Source of the DNA: GCA-2746365 sp963711255
Lineage (GTDB): Bacteria; Pseudomonadota; Gammaproteobacteria; SZUA-229
Direction: 5' to 3'
Length of the DNA: 64,000 nucleotides
Assembly (NCBI GenBank): GCA_963711255.1
Contig: CAVQDO010000016.1
Location: forward strand, 1-64,000
Shown: piece after piece, positions 9,158-18,882 of the stretch
How positions within the stretch are numbered: the first letter of the stretch is position 1
How the letters are laid out: each line of letters starts with the position of its first letter
Position numbers and translations under genes: made by a program
Notes under the pieces: generated by a model
The model's database searches: none
Told to the model about the DNA's origin: nothing
Seen by the model: the letters and a program-made list of their open reading frames with translations, nothing else

Positions 9158-11002
9158 CTAGTCCAGTGCAAACTCATCACGCCAGTCCCCTTCTTCCTTC
9201 CATTCAGGTTGATCTGCTTTAGCAATTAATATATTTTCCAGTACCAGGTAATCCATTTCAGTGCGCATGAAACAACGATAAGCATCTTCAGGCGTACAGA
9301 CAATAGGTTCTCCGCGAACATTAAACGAGGTGTTAACCAGTACCGGGCAATTTGTGCGTTTATCAAACTCATCTAGCAGCTTATGAAAACGGGGATTGGT
9401 TTCCTCATGCACTGTCTGCACCCGTGCTGAATAATCAACATGCGTTACCGCCGGAATTTCAGACCTTGCTATGTTTAATTTCTCGATGCCAAAAAGCTGT
9501 TCCTGCTCTTGCGTCATCTTGATCCACTTATCTTGCTTAACCGGAGCCACCAGCAACATATAGGGACTGGCTCGATCAATCTCAAACCACTCGGAAACTT
9601 TCTCGGCTTTCACTACTGGCGCAAATGGCCTGAAAGATTCACGGTATTTGATCTTCAGGTTCATGGTGGACTGCATTTTCTTACTGCGCGCATCACCAAT
9701 GATCGAACGACCGCCGAGTGAGCGAGGGCCAAACTCCATCCGTCCCTGGAACCAGCCTACCACGTTGTCACTATCAAGAATCTCAGCAAGTTTTGGCATC
9801 AACTCCAGATCTTCCAGTTTCTGGTAGCGGGCATCAACAGAATCAAGGTACAGGATAATGTCTTCACTGGAATATCTGGGTCCAAGGTATGAACCCGCCA
9901 TAAAATCTGATCCATGAACCTGCCTCGGTTTTTCAAGATACTCATACCATGTCGTTAAGGCACCACCAATGGCGCCACCGGCATCACCCGCTGCAGGTTG
10001 AATCCATATATCTTTGAAAGGCCCTTCACGCAATACTCTGCCGTTGGCAACACAATTCAGCGCAACACCACCCGCCAGACACAGGTATTCTGTTTTCAGT
10101 TCCTTGTGCACCGTATTACATATCTTTAAAACAATTTCCTCGGTGACCACCTGGATAGAGCGTGCAATATCCATTTCCCGCTGAGTGATAGTAGAGTCCG
10201 GTGCACAGGCCGGCGCACCAAATAAATCAGCAAACTTTTTATTGGTCATGGTCAGACCTGTCGCATAATTAAAATAACTCATATCGAGACGGAAGGTACC
10301 GTCTTCTTTCAGATCGATAAGATTATCCAGTATAAGATCTACGTATTTTGGTTCACCATAAGGCGCCAGCCCCATAAGCTTGTATTCACCAGAGTTAACC
10401 CTGAAACCGGTGTAGTAGGTAAACGCTGAATATAGCAGACCGAGCGAATGCGGGAAGTCGAGTTCCCATTGCGGTTTCAGTTCATTGCCATCACCCAGCC
10501 ATACCGAACTGGTGGCCCATTCGCCAACACCATCAAGACAAAGTACGGCAGCCTTCTCAAAAGGACTGGCGTAAAAGGCAGAGGCTGCATGCGACTTGTG
10601 ATGTTCATTGAAAAGAATCGGCGGAAGGTCTTTATGCGACATGCCAGAAAGTGCCGCCAGTTCCTTTTTCAACATCTCTTTCAGGAAAAGTTTCTCTTTC
10701 AACCATACCGGCATGGCTGCGACAAATGATCGAAAGCCCCTGGGCGCAAAGGCCAGGTAGGTTTCAAGCAGGCGTTCAAATTTGATCAGCGGCTTGTCAT
10801 AAAAGGTAACGAAATTCACATCCTTTAATTCTATACCGACCTCGGCAAGACAGTATTCAACAGCATGCACAGGAAAACCCGCATCGTGTTTCTTGCGTGT
10901 AAAACGTTCTTCCTGTGCTGCCGCTACGATCTCTCCATCGACAATCAGTGCTGCAGCACTATCGTGATAGTAAGCGGAAAGACCTAAGATGTTTGAAGCC
11001 AA
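9158..11002 (-). CDS. NodU/CmcH-type carbamoyltransferase
   Basis: A 614-residue two-domain enzyme. The N-terminal Kae1/ASKHA-like domain starts LGLSAYYHDSAAALI and has EERFTRKKHD and EHHKSHAASAFY, whose histidines correspond to metal and ATP sites in TobZ-type enzymes. The C-terminal YrdC-like part has GRMEFGPRSLGGRSI and NTSFNVRGEPIV. The family transfers a carbamoyl group from carbamoyl phosphate via carbamoyl-adenylate to a hydroxyl on a sugar or natural product. It heads an operon with SxtJ, DUF5989 and SGNH genes. Its acceptor is unknown, and a cell-surface glycan is plausible. Confidence 0.92.
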   Translation of the reverse strand: MASNILGLSAYYHDSAAALIVDGEIVAAAQEERFTRKKHDAGFPVHAVEYCLAEVGIELKDVNFVTFYDKPLIKFERLLETYLAFAPRGFRSFVAAMPVWLKEKLFLKEMLKKELAALSGMSHKDLPPILFNEHHKSHAASAFYASPFEKAAVLCLDGVGEWATSSVWLGDGNELKPQWELDFPHSLGLLYSAFTYYTGFRVNSGEYKLMGLAPYGEPKYVDLILDNLIDLKEDGTFRLDMSYFNYATGLTMTNKKFADLFGAPACAPDSTITQREMDIARSIQVVTEEIVLKICNTVHKELKTEYLCLAGGVALNCVANGRVLREGPFKDIWIQPAAGDAGGAIGGALTTWYEYLEKPRQVHGSDFMAGSYLGPRYSSEDIILYLDSVDARYQKLEDLELMPKLAEILDSDNVVGWFQGRMEFGPRSLGGRSIIGDARSKKMQSTMNLKIKYRESFRPFAPVVKAEKVSEWFEIDRASPYMLLVAPVKQDKWIKMTQEQEQLFGIEKLNIARSEIPAVTHVDYSARVQTVHEETNPRFHKLLDEFDKRTNCPVLVNTSFNVRGEPIVCTPEDAYRCFMRTEMDYLVLENILIAKADQPEWKEEGDWRDEFALD

Positions 11003-11073
11003 AGATATTGTCTCAAATTATATTTCTTGTTGATTTATTGATAAGGAGTTAGCTTACGTTATTTAGACAAAAC

Positions 11074-11817
11074 TTACTGATTATTCTTTGAGGCTTTATC
11101 CAGTGCCTCTTCTATACTCGCACCGGCATATTCTTGTGCTAAATATTCTATTCCGCTATCTCCATCAGGCAACAATGCCGGTACTAATGCGCCTGGTATT
11201 ACAGAGTCAACGGCGTTATCAGCCAAATCACTACCCATGTCTGTTCTCAGCCAGCCTGGATGTAGTGCGTTCATGGTAACACCGGTATTTTCTAATATTG
11301 GTACAAAGTCCTGAACAAACTTTCTAAGTGCCGCTTTAGATGTTGCGTACGGCGCAAATTGTGGCTGCCTGTACATATCAGTGGTTAAATTAATAACTCT
11401 CCCCCAACCTCGTTCAATCATTGGAGGTAAAAATGTATTACACAATTTAATTGGGCTAATAACATTGGTTTCAAAACTCTTACGAAAATCCTCATCAGGA
11501 ATAGCCCAGATATTACCATCGTTCTGCTGCATTATCGCCGCATTGTTGTAGAGTATATCTATCGGAATATCAGTGCTCTTAATGTCCGACAAAAACTGAT
11601 CAACCTGATTTGAGTCAGACATATCAGCAGCCATTGATATAACTCGAATACCTTTTTCAGACAACTTAGCTGCGAGTTGATTAGTATGTTCAACCGATCG
11701 CGAATGTAATATAAGATTACAACCTAAATTACTTAACGCTATGGCAATCTCTTTTCCTATTCCTCTGCTGGCGCCAGTTACCAGCGCCCATTTATCTTTA
11801 ACATCTATCATTTTCAT
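11074..11817 (-). CDS. Short-chain dehydrogenase/reductase
   Basis: A classical SDR of 247 residues. It has the nucleotide loop TGASRGIG near residue 14, NNAA near 90 and the active-site YATSK near 157, followed by HPGWLRTDMG. The position usually held by the catalytic serine is in NLTTDM, so threonine probably replaces it. Arg and Ser after the first Gly motif (HSRS) suggest NADP(H). It lies 71 bp upstream of the carbamoyltransferase gene on the same strand and may belong to that operon. A related fragment exists at 6463-6640. Substrate unknown. Confidence 0.88.
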   Translation of the reverse strand: MKMIDVKDKWALVTGASRGIGKEIAIALSNLGCNLILHSRSVEHTNQLAAKLSEKGIRVISMAADMSDSNQVDQFLSDIKSTDIPIDILYNNAAIMQQNDGNIWAIPDEDFRKSFETNVISPIKLCNTFLPPMIERGWGRVINLTTDMYRQPQFAPYATSKAALRKFVQDFVPILENTGVTMNALHPGWLRTDMGSDLADNAVDSVIPGALVPALLPDGDSGIEYLAQEYAGASIEEALDKASKNNQ

Positions 11818-11913
11818 TACTCAATATTGAACTCGAAATGGAAATTAATTCATCAGATTAATTTAGTTAGTTTCCTGAGCGACTTTCGTCGCCAACATTA
11901 TCGGCATCACGTT

Positions 11914-13725
11914 CTATTCACTGATGAAACGAATATTATCCAGATAAACATTAACGCTGGAACTTTGACCACTAACGGTTAATACGAAGCCCGTTTTGAT
12001 ACTCGACAAGTCAACATCAGTTAGTGGTAAACGATAGCGTGTCCACTTATCGGTTAATACAATATCATCGATTTTTGCTTTACCTGAATCGGGATATGCT
12101 TTTTCTTTACCAATTATTCCAACACCAATACTAATACGCTCATTGACATATTTACCTCGAGCCCAAAGTTCTAAATGTGTTGCACCTCTTAAATCATAGC
12201 CGCCGTCTTCTTCGCCCCAATTGTTCGAAGGGTTCTGCCATGCAATACCTACCCAGCCAAACTTGCCGGTATAACGTAGTTTTATAGAGTATTTTCCTTC
12301 GTAAGGGCCATCAGTATTTTCACCATCAAGCGTTAAAAACTCATGCCCGCCCATCCATCCCGATGGGTACCAGGGCATATTTTCAAAACCTTCTTCGTAA
12401 ACAGAAAAAGGCATAAGCGTACGAACTTCACCTTTAACCAGTAATGGAATGTTAGCTGTTGCTGCGCGGTTTTCTGCATTATAAGCGTATAGATAAAGTC
12501 GGTATGGGCCGGGCGCATCCGGCATACGTATACGAGCCCCCTTTACATTTCCCTCCATTATCGCGCCATCTATAGCCGCTGACATTGGTCGATGATCACC
12601 GCCTGTATTGTATTCACCAGACTCTCTAGTTAAAACCCAACGTACTTTTAATTCACTGACTTCAGGGTTAGTAATGACGGAATGTACTGTTACTTCTGCA
12701 CCGGGATCAACCTGGGTGTCACCATCAACTTTAAGTGGCAATAATGTCGGCACACGTTTCCCAGGTGGTTTACCGGACCAGAGTTCAGACATAACATCTA
12801 CCGCACCCAGACGAGCACCATCAGGTAAAAACATACCAAACCAAGTTCTGGTCGCTTCCATCTTGAAACCCCAGGTAAAAGCATAAGAACCTAACGCCAT
12901 GTCACGCGAATTTAAGATTGCACTCTCATAACTGCGACGATAAGAATTTGCTTTTTCGGTACTGGTTAACTCAATGGGTGCGCCCCACTCCGTTGCGCCT
13001 GATTCCCACGAACCTGCAGGGCCGAACTCGGTAAGTACGTAAGGTTTAGTCGCGCCAGCTTCTTTATAACGCTTTGCTATAGACAAAGAACCACCGTAGG
13101 AATTTATACCGTGAATATCAATTGCCGGACATCGTTGCTGAATATTCTTAATGCGCTCACCACCAATCTCAGCAGTAACTGTCATTGTCGGGTGTAACGG
13201 ATCAATTTTTTTGACCATAGCTGCAATCTCATTCACTGCTGCCCATATGGCCGGTTTATCGCCAGATTCAAACCCTTCCATCTCGTTTCCGATTCCCCAA
13301 AGAAGAACGGCAGGATGATCCTTGTAGCGCAACACCGCCTGACGCGCTTTTTCGAACTGCGCCTCGACCTGTGCACTGTCGCTATAATCGAAGCCGTGGC
13401 GTTCGTGGCCCAGCCAGATACCGACAGTGACTGACAAACCCAGGGCATGCGCTTCGTCGAGACGTTTATCCAGATCATCTGCGCCCCAGGTGCGGATAGA
13501 ATTCGCACCTGCCTCAGCTAATTCTTCCATTGAATGTGTACCACCGGCACCGCGAATAAAATAGGGTTTACCATCACGTAATAATTGCCAGCCCTGTTTT
13601 GTTTCTATCAGCTCTACAGGGATAGCTTCTGCAAAACTAATTATTGGCATAAGTGTTAACCATAAGAATAAAAAACTAAGTTTACTGATAGATTTAAGGT
13701 TCATCATTTTCAAAACGATACTCAC
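11914..13725 (-). CDS. Secreted clan GH-A glycoside hydrolase (GH2/GH5-like barrel) with C-terminal CBM-like domain
   Basis: A 603-residue protein with a signal peptide ending near SFAEA. The TIM-barrel region (about 40-330) has WGIGNEMEG, the acid/base Asn-Glu pair, and YVLTEFGPAGSWE with the likely nucleophile glutamate. That arrangement is typical of GH-A enzymes such as GH2, GH5 and GH158. A beta-sandwich region follows (about 345-430), then a galactose-binding-like domain ending VYLDNIRF. Lying downstream of a sodium symporter and a GH16 laminarinase, it is probably a beta-glucan-active enzyme. The first codon is GTG, but ATG at 13707 or 13704 gives a better signal peptide. The exact GH family is not resolved by eye. 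Confidence 0.82.
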   Translation of the reverse strand: MSIVLKMMNLKSISKLSFLFLWLTLMPIISFAEAIPVELIETKQGWQLLRDGKPYFIRGAGGTHSMEELAEAGANSIRTWGADDLDKRLDEAHALGLSVTVGIWLGHERHGFDYSDSAQVEAQFEKARQAVLRYKDHPAVLLWGIGNEMEGFESGDKPAIWAAVNEIAAMVKKIDPLHPTMTVTAEIGGERIKNIQQRCPAIDIHGINSYGGSLSIAKRYKEAGATKPYVLTEFGPAGSWESGATEWGAPIELTSTEKANSYRRSYESAILNSRDMALGSYAFTWGFKMEATRTWFGMFLPDGARLGAVDVMSELWSGKPPGKRVPTLLPLKVDGDTQVDPGAEVTVHSVITNPEVSELKVRWVLTRESGEYNTGGDHRPMSAAIDGAIMEGNVKGARIRMPDAPGPYRLYLYAYNAENRAATANIPLLVKGEVRTLMPFSVYEEGFENMPWYPSGWMGGHEFLTLDGENTDGPYEGKYSIKLRYTGKFGWVGIAWQNPSNNWGEEDGGYDLRGATHLELWARGKYVNERISIGVGIIGKEKAYPDSGKAKIDDIVLTDKWTRYRLPLTDVDLSSIKTGFVLTVSGQSSSVNVYLDNIRFISE

Positions 13726-13754
13726 ATTGTTAATAGTAACGGAGGCTTAAAGTG

Positions 13755-15353
13755 TTAAGAAAGTACTGAAAGATCAGCAAAGCTGATATATATAGTGAGC
13801 ACGAGCAAAAATAGAATCATACCTGCCTTTTTAGCATGTATCCACGGCGTCATATCAACCGCTTTAACATCAACTTGCTGCCACTCCTCTTTCAATGGCC
13901 AGATTTCACCTATAACAAGCATCATAATAACCAGGTAGCTGAAGACTAAACCAAGAAAATGAAAGTCGTGAATAGACTCAACAATCGTTGCCGCAGCAGG
14001 TACAAAATAACCAATGGCGATAACGGTGAAACCTGCGACCAGGGAAATTTTTGCAGCGATTGGTGGCACTCTACGCGTTAGCATGCCAACCAGAACAACC
14101 GCAAGAATAGGAATAAAATACAAACCATTCATCTTTTGAAGGTATGAAAATATACTTGTTTGGCCGAACAATAATGGCGCTATGGTCATTGCGAATAGTG
14201 CAAGTAGCCAGCCAAAAATTTTACCCGAACGCACCAATTGCTGGTTACTGGCATTCTTGTTAAACACGTTTTTATACAGCCCCAGACTAAACAGCGTACA
14301 GGTACTATTTAACGCTGAATTAAAGCTGGACAGAATTGCACCCATCATAACGGCGGCAAAAAATCCTGCGAATGGGGTCGGTAAAACCTGGTTAACTAAC
14401 ATACCGTAAGAATGATCAGCCTTCACATCCTGTCCTGCAAACATAACGTATGCGATAAGCCCGGGAATAACCAGGTAGAGAGGTCCGATTAGTTTTAACA
14501 ATCCTGTCGCAAGCACACCCTTCTGACCTTCAGCCAAAGATCGAGCACCAAAGGTACGTTGTATAATCTGTTGATTCGTCGTCCAGTAAAACATATTAAG
14601 CAATAGTATCCCTGAAAAAATAGTACCAAAAGGCACACTGCTTTCTGCACCACCGATAGAATTAAAGCGACCGGGATTACCTGCTGTTAGCACATCAATC
14701 CCTGAGAAAATATCACCCTCGCCTAATGCGTCCAGACCAAACCATACAATTAATAACCCACCGGCCAGCAAACCAATACCATTTATCGTGTCGGAAACAG
14801 CAACCGTTCTTAAACCACCAAAAAGCGCATAACACGAGCCGATGATGCCAACCACCCAGATAATAATCCACAGTGTCTGCGAATGCGTTTCCAGGCCAAG
14901 AAGATTCTGAACATCGAGAATACCGATAAGTCCTGTAGCGCCCGTGTATAAAATAATAGGCAACAGAATTACTGCATAGGCAATAAGAAAAATTAAGTTA
15001 GTAACGATTTGTGTTTGCTGATCAAAACGAATTCCCAGGTATTCTGGAACGGTCGTTACTCCACTACGAAGAAATCGTGGCAGGAAGAACAACGCCATGC
15101 AGACCAGTGCAATGACAGCGACAACTTCCCAAACCATGACGGCAAAACCGTATGTATAAGCTGCTCCATTAAGCCCGACCATCTGCTCGGTGGAAAGATT
15201 AGTTAGCAGCAATGATCCTGCGATAAGTGGCCAGCTTAAACTCCTGCCGCCAAGAAAATAACCTTTGCTACTGCTGTGGTCATCTTGCCGCGTTAACCAC
15301 CAGGTGATAACAGCGACAAGAGCAGTGAAAAATAAAAATGAGATGAGAGTCAT
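13755..15353 (-). CDS. Sodium:solute symporter (SSS/SLC5 family), likely sugar uptake
   Basis: A 532-residue inner-membrane protein with 13-14 hydrophobic segments. SSS landmarks are GYFLGGRSLSWPLIAGSLL near residue 31, NLSTEQMVGLNGAAY, and the helix GAILSSFNSALNS used for sodium binding. The sequence is closest in style to the glucose/galactose SglT group. It lies 28 bp downstream of a GH16 gene and about 30 bp upstream of the GH-A hydrolase on the same strand, so the three are likely co-transcribed. The symporter would import the glucose or short oligosaccharides released by these enzymes. Confidence 0.9.
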   Translation of the reverse strand: MTLISFLFFTALVAVITWWLTRQDDHSSSKGYFLGGRSLSWPLIAGSLLLTNLSTEQMVGLNGAAYTYGFAVMVWEVVAVIALVCMALFFLPRFLRSGVTTVPEYLGIRFDQQTQIVTNLIFLIAYAVILLPIILYTGATGLIGILDVQNLLGLETHSQTLWIIIWVVGIIGSCYALFGGLRTVAVSDTINGIGLLAGGLLIVWFGLDALGEGDIFSGIDVLTAGNPGRFNSIGGAESSVPFGTIFSGILLLNMFYWTTNQQIIQRTFGARSLAEGQKGVLATGLLKLIGPLYLVIPGLIAYVMFAGQDVKADHSYGMLVNQVLPTPFAGFFAAVMMGAILSSFNSALNSTCTLFSLGLYKNVFNKNASNQQLVRSGKIFGWLLALFAMTIAPLLFGQTSIFSYLQKMNGLYFIPILAVVLVGMLTRRVPPIAAKISLVAGFTVIAIGYFVPAAATIVESIHDFHFLGLVFSYLVIMMLVIGEIWPLKEEWQQVDVKAVDMTPWIHAKKAGMILFLLVLTIYISFADLSVLS

Positions 15354-15380
15354 AAATATTTCATCTCACGATATTTTCAA

Positions 15381-16073
15381 TTATTGACCACCAGCGAAAT
15401 GTATATCATCGAAATACAACGTTCCAAAGGTTAACTGACCACCGCTATTTCTAGGGTTCCAGAAACCGAGCAGTGTCATAGTGGCAGGATTCAAGTTAGA
15501 AAAATCGGATAATGGAATTTCATACACGGCCCAGTTTCCTGATATTGTCGGCGTATAATTTGACAGCGAAACTCCCGTTTCTGTGCCAGCATCACTATCT
15601 TCCGGTTTTATTTGCATGTATGCAAAGTTAGCCATCTGAGAACTGTCTATGGCAAATTTTAGCGTTTGGTAAGCAGAGACATCCGTACCAATATTAAAGT
15701 CATAGATGAAACCACCATAGAAGTTTCCATAGTCTATAAAATCAGCCGCCAGCACATTACTACCATCGTAAGCAGAGACAGCTGTGCTGGTTAGATTAGT
15801 GCCCGTGAAATTTCCGCCCCAGTCCACGCTATTAACAATTTGAAGGTAACTCAATTCAGTTTCTGTATGGCTTTCAGAATAAAGCCCTAGCTCAGGGCTA
15901 ACAGGTCCGCCACCAATCGTGTATGTGCCATCGCCTTCATCCGCCTGGTAAACCCTGACATAGTCAACCGTCATAGTCTGTGGCCATGGTGTGCTCGCGT
16001 CGGGCGCGCCACCCAATGTTCCACCAATCGCAACATTGAGTATGATGAAAAACTCTTCTAAAAATTCGTCCAT
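15381..16073 (-). CDS. GH16 laminarinase, C-terminal segment after frameshift
   Basis: This frame continues the GH16 enzyme of the next entry. It opens with the end of the catalytic barrel (FFIILNVAIGGTLGG, then VDYVRVYQ), followed by a galactose-binding-like domain closing with LYFDDIHF. Removing one A from the AAA run near 16,085 joins the two frames to read AYNPGTMDEF, which matches the first GH16 protein (PATMEEF). No separate start codon or ribosome site supports independent translation. Either the gene is broken here or the base is a sequencing error. Confidence 0.8.
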   Translation of the reverse strand: MDEFLEEFFIILNVAIGGTLGGAPDASTPWPQTMTVDYVRVYQADEGDGTYTIGGGPVSPELGLYSESHTETELSYLQIVNSVDWGGNFTGTNLTSTAVSAYDGSNVLAADFIDYGNFYGGFIYDFNIGTDVSAYQTLKFAIDSSQMANFAYMQIKPEDSDAGTETGVSLSNYTPTISGNWAVYEIPLSDFSNLNPATMTLLGFWNPRNSGGQLTFGTLYFDDIHFAGGQ

Positions 16074-17583
16074 GGTGCCCGGATTTATAGGCTAGATAGA
16101 AATAAGAAACACCATCAATTTTTCCAGTGACACCATCTGCATCCCATTCTGCCGAGAAAACATGGTAGTCATCACCCAGTGAGTAAGGCAGGGTTTTATA
16201 TTGAGAAATGTATTCCCAGCCGGGATCGTATAGACATGGATTCGAGCTCACGGCATCATCACAATAATGCATGGTGAAATGGGTAGTATTCGCGTCTGAA
16301 TACCTGTTGTTCATTTCCATAACATCGATTTCACCTGAATTGGGCCATCCTACGTCAGGAAAATTAGCGCCTAACATCCAGAATGCTGGCCATGCACCTT
16401 TGCCTACGGGTGGAATTAATCGCGCTTCAACTTTTCCGTATTTGAATTCAAACTTGTTGAGTGTGTTAATTCTGGCAGAAGTGATGGTTCCATCGCGTTT
16501 GCCACATGCAGGTGGTGATGAGCACTGCGCATTAATCGTCAGGTTACCGCCGGCAACTGAAGCATTATTTGTGGAACTAGTATATAACTGCCACTCATCA
16601 TTGCCCCAGCCAAAGCTGCCACCATAACCCGTTTCCATCACCCAGTTATCAGTGTTTAATGAAGTACCATCAAACTCATCACTCCATACTAATGTGTAAA
16701 GTGGTTTAGTGTTTATTGTTGCATGACACTCATCAACGTCCGGGCATGCATGGCTAACAAAAATATTGTCTAAATAAAAATCGGCACTACCACCTGTCAC
16801 TTCCATAACAAAAGCATTGAGCACGTTATCTAATTCCAGACCAGAACCTGGACCGGGATTAGCCAACAGTTCAGCAAAACTAATAGTAACTCTTCGCCAA
16901 CTACCAACACTATAATCCGATGTCGTAAGTGCGTATTGACCCAGGTTTGGATAACCACTATCAATTTTTGCTGTTAGTGTTGCACCGGCATCGATACTGT
17001 TAACCTTAATATCAAAAACTAACTGACCATTGCCTGCGCCAGAAAAGTCAAAACCAGAATCTAAAACAGGGTCGTCACTTAAATCACCCGTGCTCAGGAA
17101 AACATTTGCAACGCCACCGCTTATATTAATTTTCCATACTGTGTTAAGAGCGTTTTCGGGATCTGTAAAGTTTGCATCACTAATAACTGTCGCACCAGGA
17201 GCAGTATATCCGCCTACAGTAATTGTCGTTGTAGAACCGCCAATTGTTACCGTTGCCGGGCCATCATTAAATAAATCAAGATTTTCTACAAAATTATTCG
17301 AACCAGGATCAAGCACCATTTTTTGAATCAATAACAGATCCTGAATGTTAATCACTTCATCAGGTGCGCCGGGGGGATAAACATCACCATGTGATAATTC
17401 TAGCTGCGTTGGTGTAAGGCTATCGAGCACAATTCTATTTGCGATTAGATAATCGGCAGTATTAATTAATCCATCAGGTGAACCAACCGGTGCAAGATCG
17501 CCATCAGCATAAATTGTTGGCGCTGCATGAACTAATCCAGCAGTAATTATATAAAGCGTCAGTGATAAAATAACTTTGTTCAT
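15964..17583 (-). CDS. GH16 laminarinase with dockerin-like N-terminus (frameshifted)
   Basis: Start ATG at 17583 is preceded by AGGAAA and gives a signal peptide ending VHAAP. Residues about 20-90 form two dockerin-like calcium repeats (YADGDLAPVGSPDGLIN and HGDVYPPGAPDEVINIQD). A galactose-binding-like module (to about 280) and the GH16 domain follow, with catalytic GEIDVME and WPAFWMLGA. The frame is lost near 16,085 and continues in 15381-16073. The enzyme should cleave beta-1,3-glucans outside the cell. The first 285 residues are closely similar to those of the di-haem protein upstream. A sodium symporter gene follows after 28 bp. Confidence 0.85.
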   Translation of the reverse strand: MNKVILSLTLYIITAGLVHAAPTIYADGDLAPVGSPDGLINTADYLIANRIVLDSLTPTQLELSHGDVYPPGAPDEVINIQDLLLIQKMVLDPGSNNFVENLDLFNDGPATVTIGGSTTTITVGGYTAPGATVISDANFTDPENALNTVWKINISGGVANVFLSTGDLSDDPVLDSGFDFSGAGNGQLVFDIKVNSIDAGATLTAKIDSGYPNLGQYALTTSDYSVGSWRRVTISFAELLANPGPGSGLELDNVLNAFVMEVTGGSADFYLDNIFVSHACPDVDECHATINTKPLYTLVWSDEFDGTSLNTDNWVMETGYGGSFGWGNDEWQLYTSSTNNASVAGGNLTINAQCSSPPACGKRDGTITSARINTLNKFEFKYGKVEARLIPPVGKGAWPAFWMLGANFPDVGWPNSGEIDVMEMNNRYSDANTTHFTMHYCDDAVSSNPCLYDPGWEYISQYKTLPYSLGDDYHVFSAEWDADGVTGKIDGVSYFYLAYKSGHHGRIFRRVFHHTQCCDWWNIGWRARREHTMATDYDG

Positions 17584-17727
17584 GAGAACGTGTTTCCTGT
17601 ATGTATTCTTAAACACCGTGTTGCTGGAGTAAGAAATAAATCGTAGTGCTGCAAGATCGATATATGACCACTAGAAAAGAATGTATGATGTACGAATCCA
17701 TCCTCTTCTAGCGGTTCGGTAACCGAA

Positions 17728-18766
17728 CTAGCGTACTTTGGATAACACCGGTGTTACGCCGAGCACTTTATTGCCATCCAGATCAATGTAGTAACTTTTT
17801 TCCGGGACCAGAGAGACGTGTGACTGCCAGTTAGTATTATCGATTACGCTCTGACCAATATAAACAGCCAACATCCCAGGAAAAGGCAACATTTAAGGCA
17901 TCGTAGTAGCTTGTTCCTGGTACCCATGAAGCATCATCATAAAAACCATATGGATTCATTACGATAGCCGTCAGTTGAGTGACATTGCCGCCCAGATCTT
18001 TTCGGCTGGTTGCTAACTGAAGATGTTGATCCGGTGATGTCTTTACCAGGTGAGGAAGTCCGCCACCAACGTCAGTCACGCCACTATAATCAACAGCGAT
18101 AAAACTGTCGGTGCTGTATTCAAAAACGTATACCGCACCGCCTACGTTATTAAGCAGACCTGCTTCATTATCAGGCGTTGCTAAAATAGTTGCACCTAAC
18201 TCTAAATGGCCCACACCATATATTTCGCTGGTAATATTATCGCCTTCGCCATCTAGTACTTCAAAAGGCAGAGCGCCGAGATTTTCATTAAATGGTTTCA
18301 CATCGAGATTAATCCGACGTTCACCAGGATCTGCAGGCGGATTTACTTCGGTTGATACCACGGCGATAGTTGCGGGACCGGCTACCGGTGTCTGGCTAAA
18401 ATCGTTTGTAGCAGGCATTACAAACTGCAGCATCCATTGTCCCTCGTTAGCATATGACACGTTATTGGTAAATAAGTGGCTATCTGCATCCATACCCAGC
18501 AGAGAATAACGACTCGATGGATCCGCATAAACCCGAAACAGTCGACTTACATAGGCTGGAAAGATCTGCCCTTGATTATCCGTCACAGTAACCGTCACAT
18601 CATTCCTTGTCAGGAAATTTGAATTAGCTACTGTTTTCGTACCACCCAAAGGGATAGTCACAAAATCACCACGCTTTGCATATTTTGGTAGCGGAACCGT
18701 GCTGCAACCAGTAGCAATAAGGCTTGCCAGTATCACTAACCACATTGAGTTTTTGAAGATTTTCAT
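17728..18766 (-). CDS. Uncharacterised lipoprotein, frameshifted near its end
   Basis: The chosen ATG (18766) is preceded by AAAGGTG and gives a lipoprotein signal with lipobox LIATGC. The frame could extend to 18877, but that adds an unlikely leader. The body is beta-rich, with an N-terminal Ig-like region and a later segment, GGAVYVFEYSTDSFIAVDYS. One extra T in a TTT run near 17,862 shifts the frame. Repaired, the protein ends GNKVLGVTPVLSKVR at 17728. As read it stops at 17837. The gene lies directly downstream of the di-haem protein gene, so it may be an outer-membrane partner of that protein. No family recognised. Confidence 0.6.
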
Positions 18767-18882
18767 TCTATTCACCTTTGTTTTACGAACCAGAGCATTG
18801 GCCAGTTCTAAATTTAATATTGATGTTGCTATATAAAGCCCTACACCGTTATTAGTTGTATTCATTTTTTCATTCACTTCAG

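Noticed and set aside
17714..17755. Palindromes GTTCGGT-A-ACCGAAC and AACACCGGTGTT taken as terminator or operator
   Set aside because: The second lies within the likely repaired coding end of the lipoprotein gene, the first directly follows its stop and has too small a loop and no T-run.
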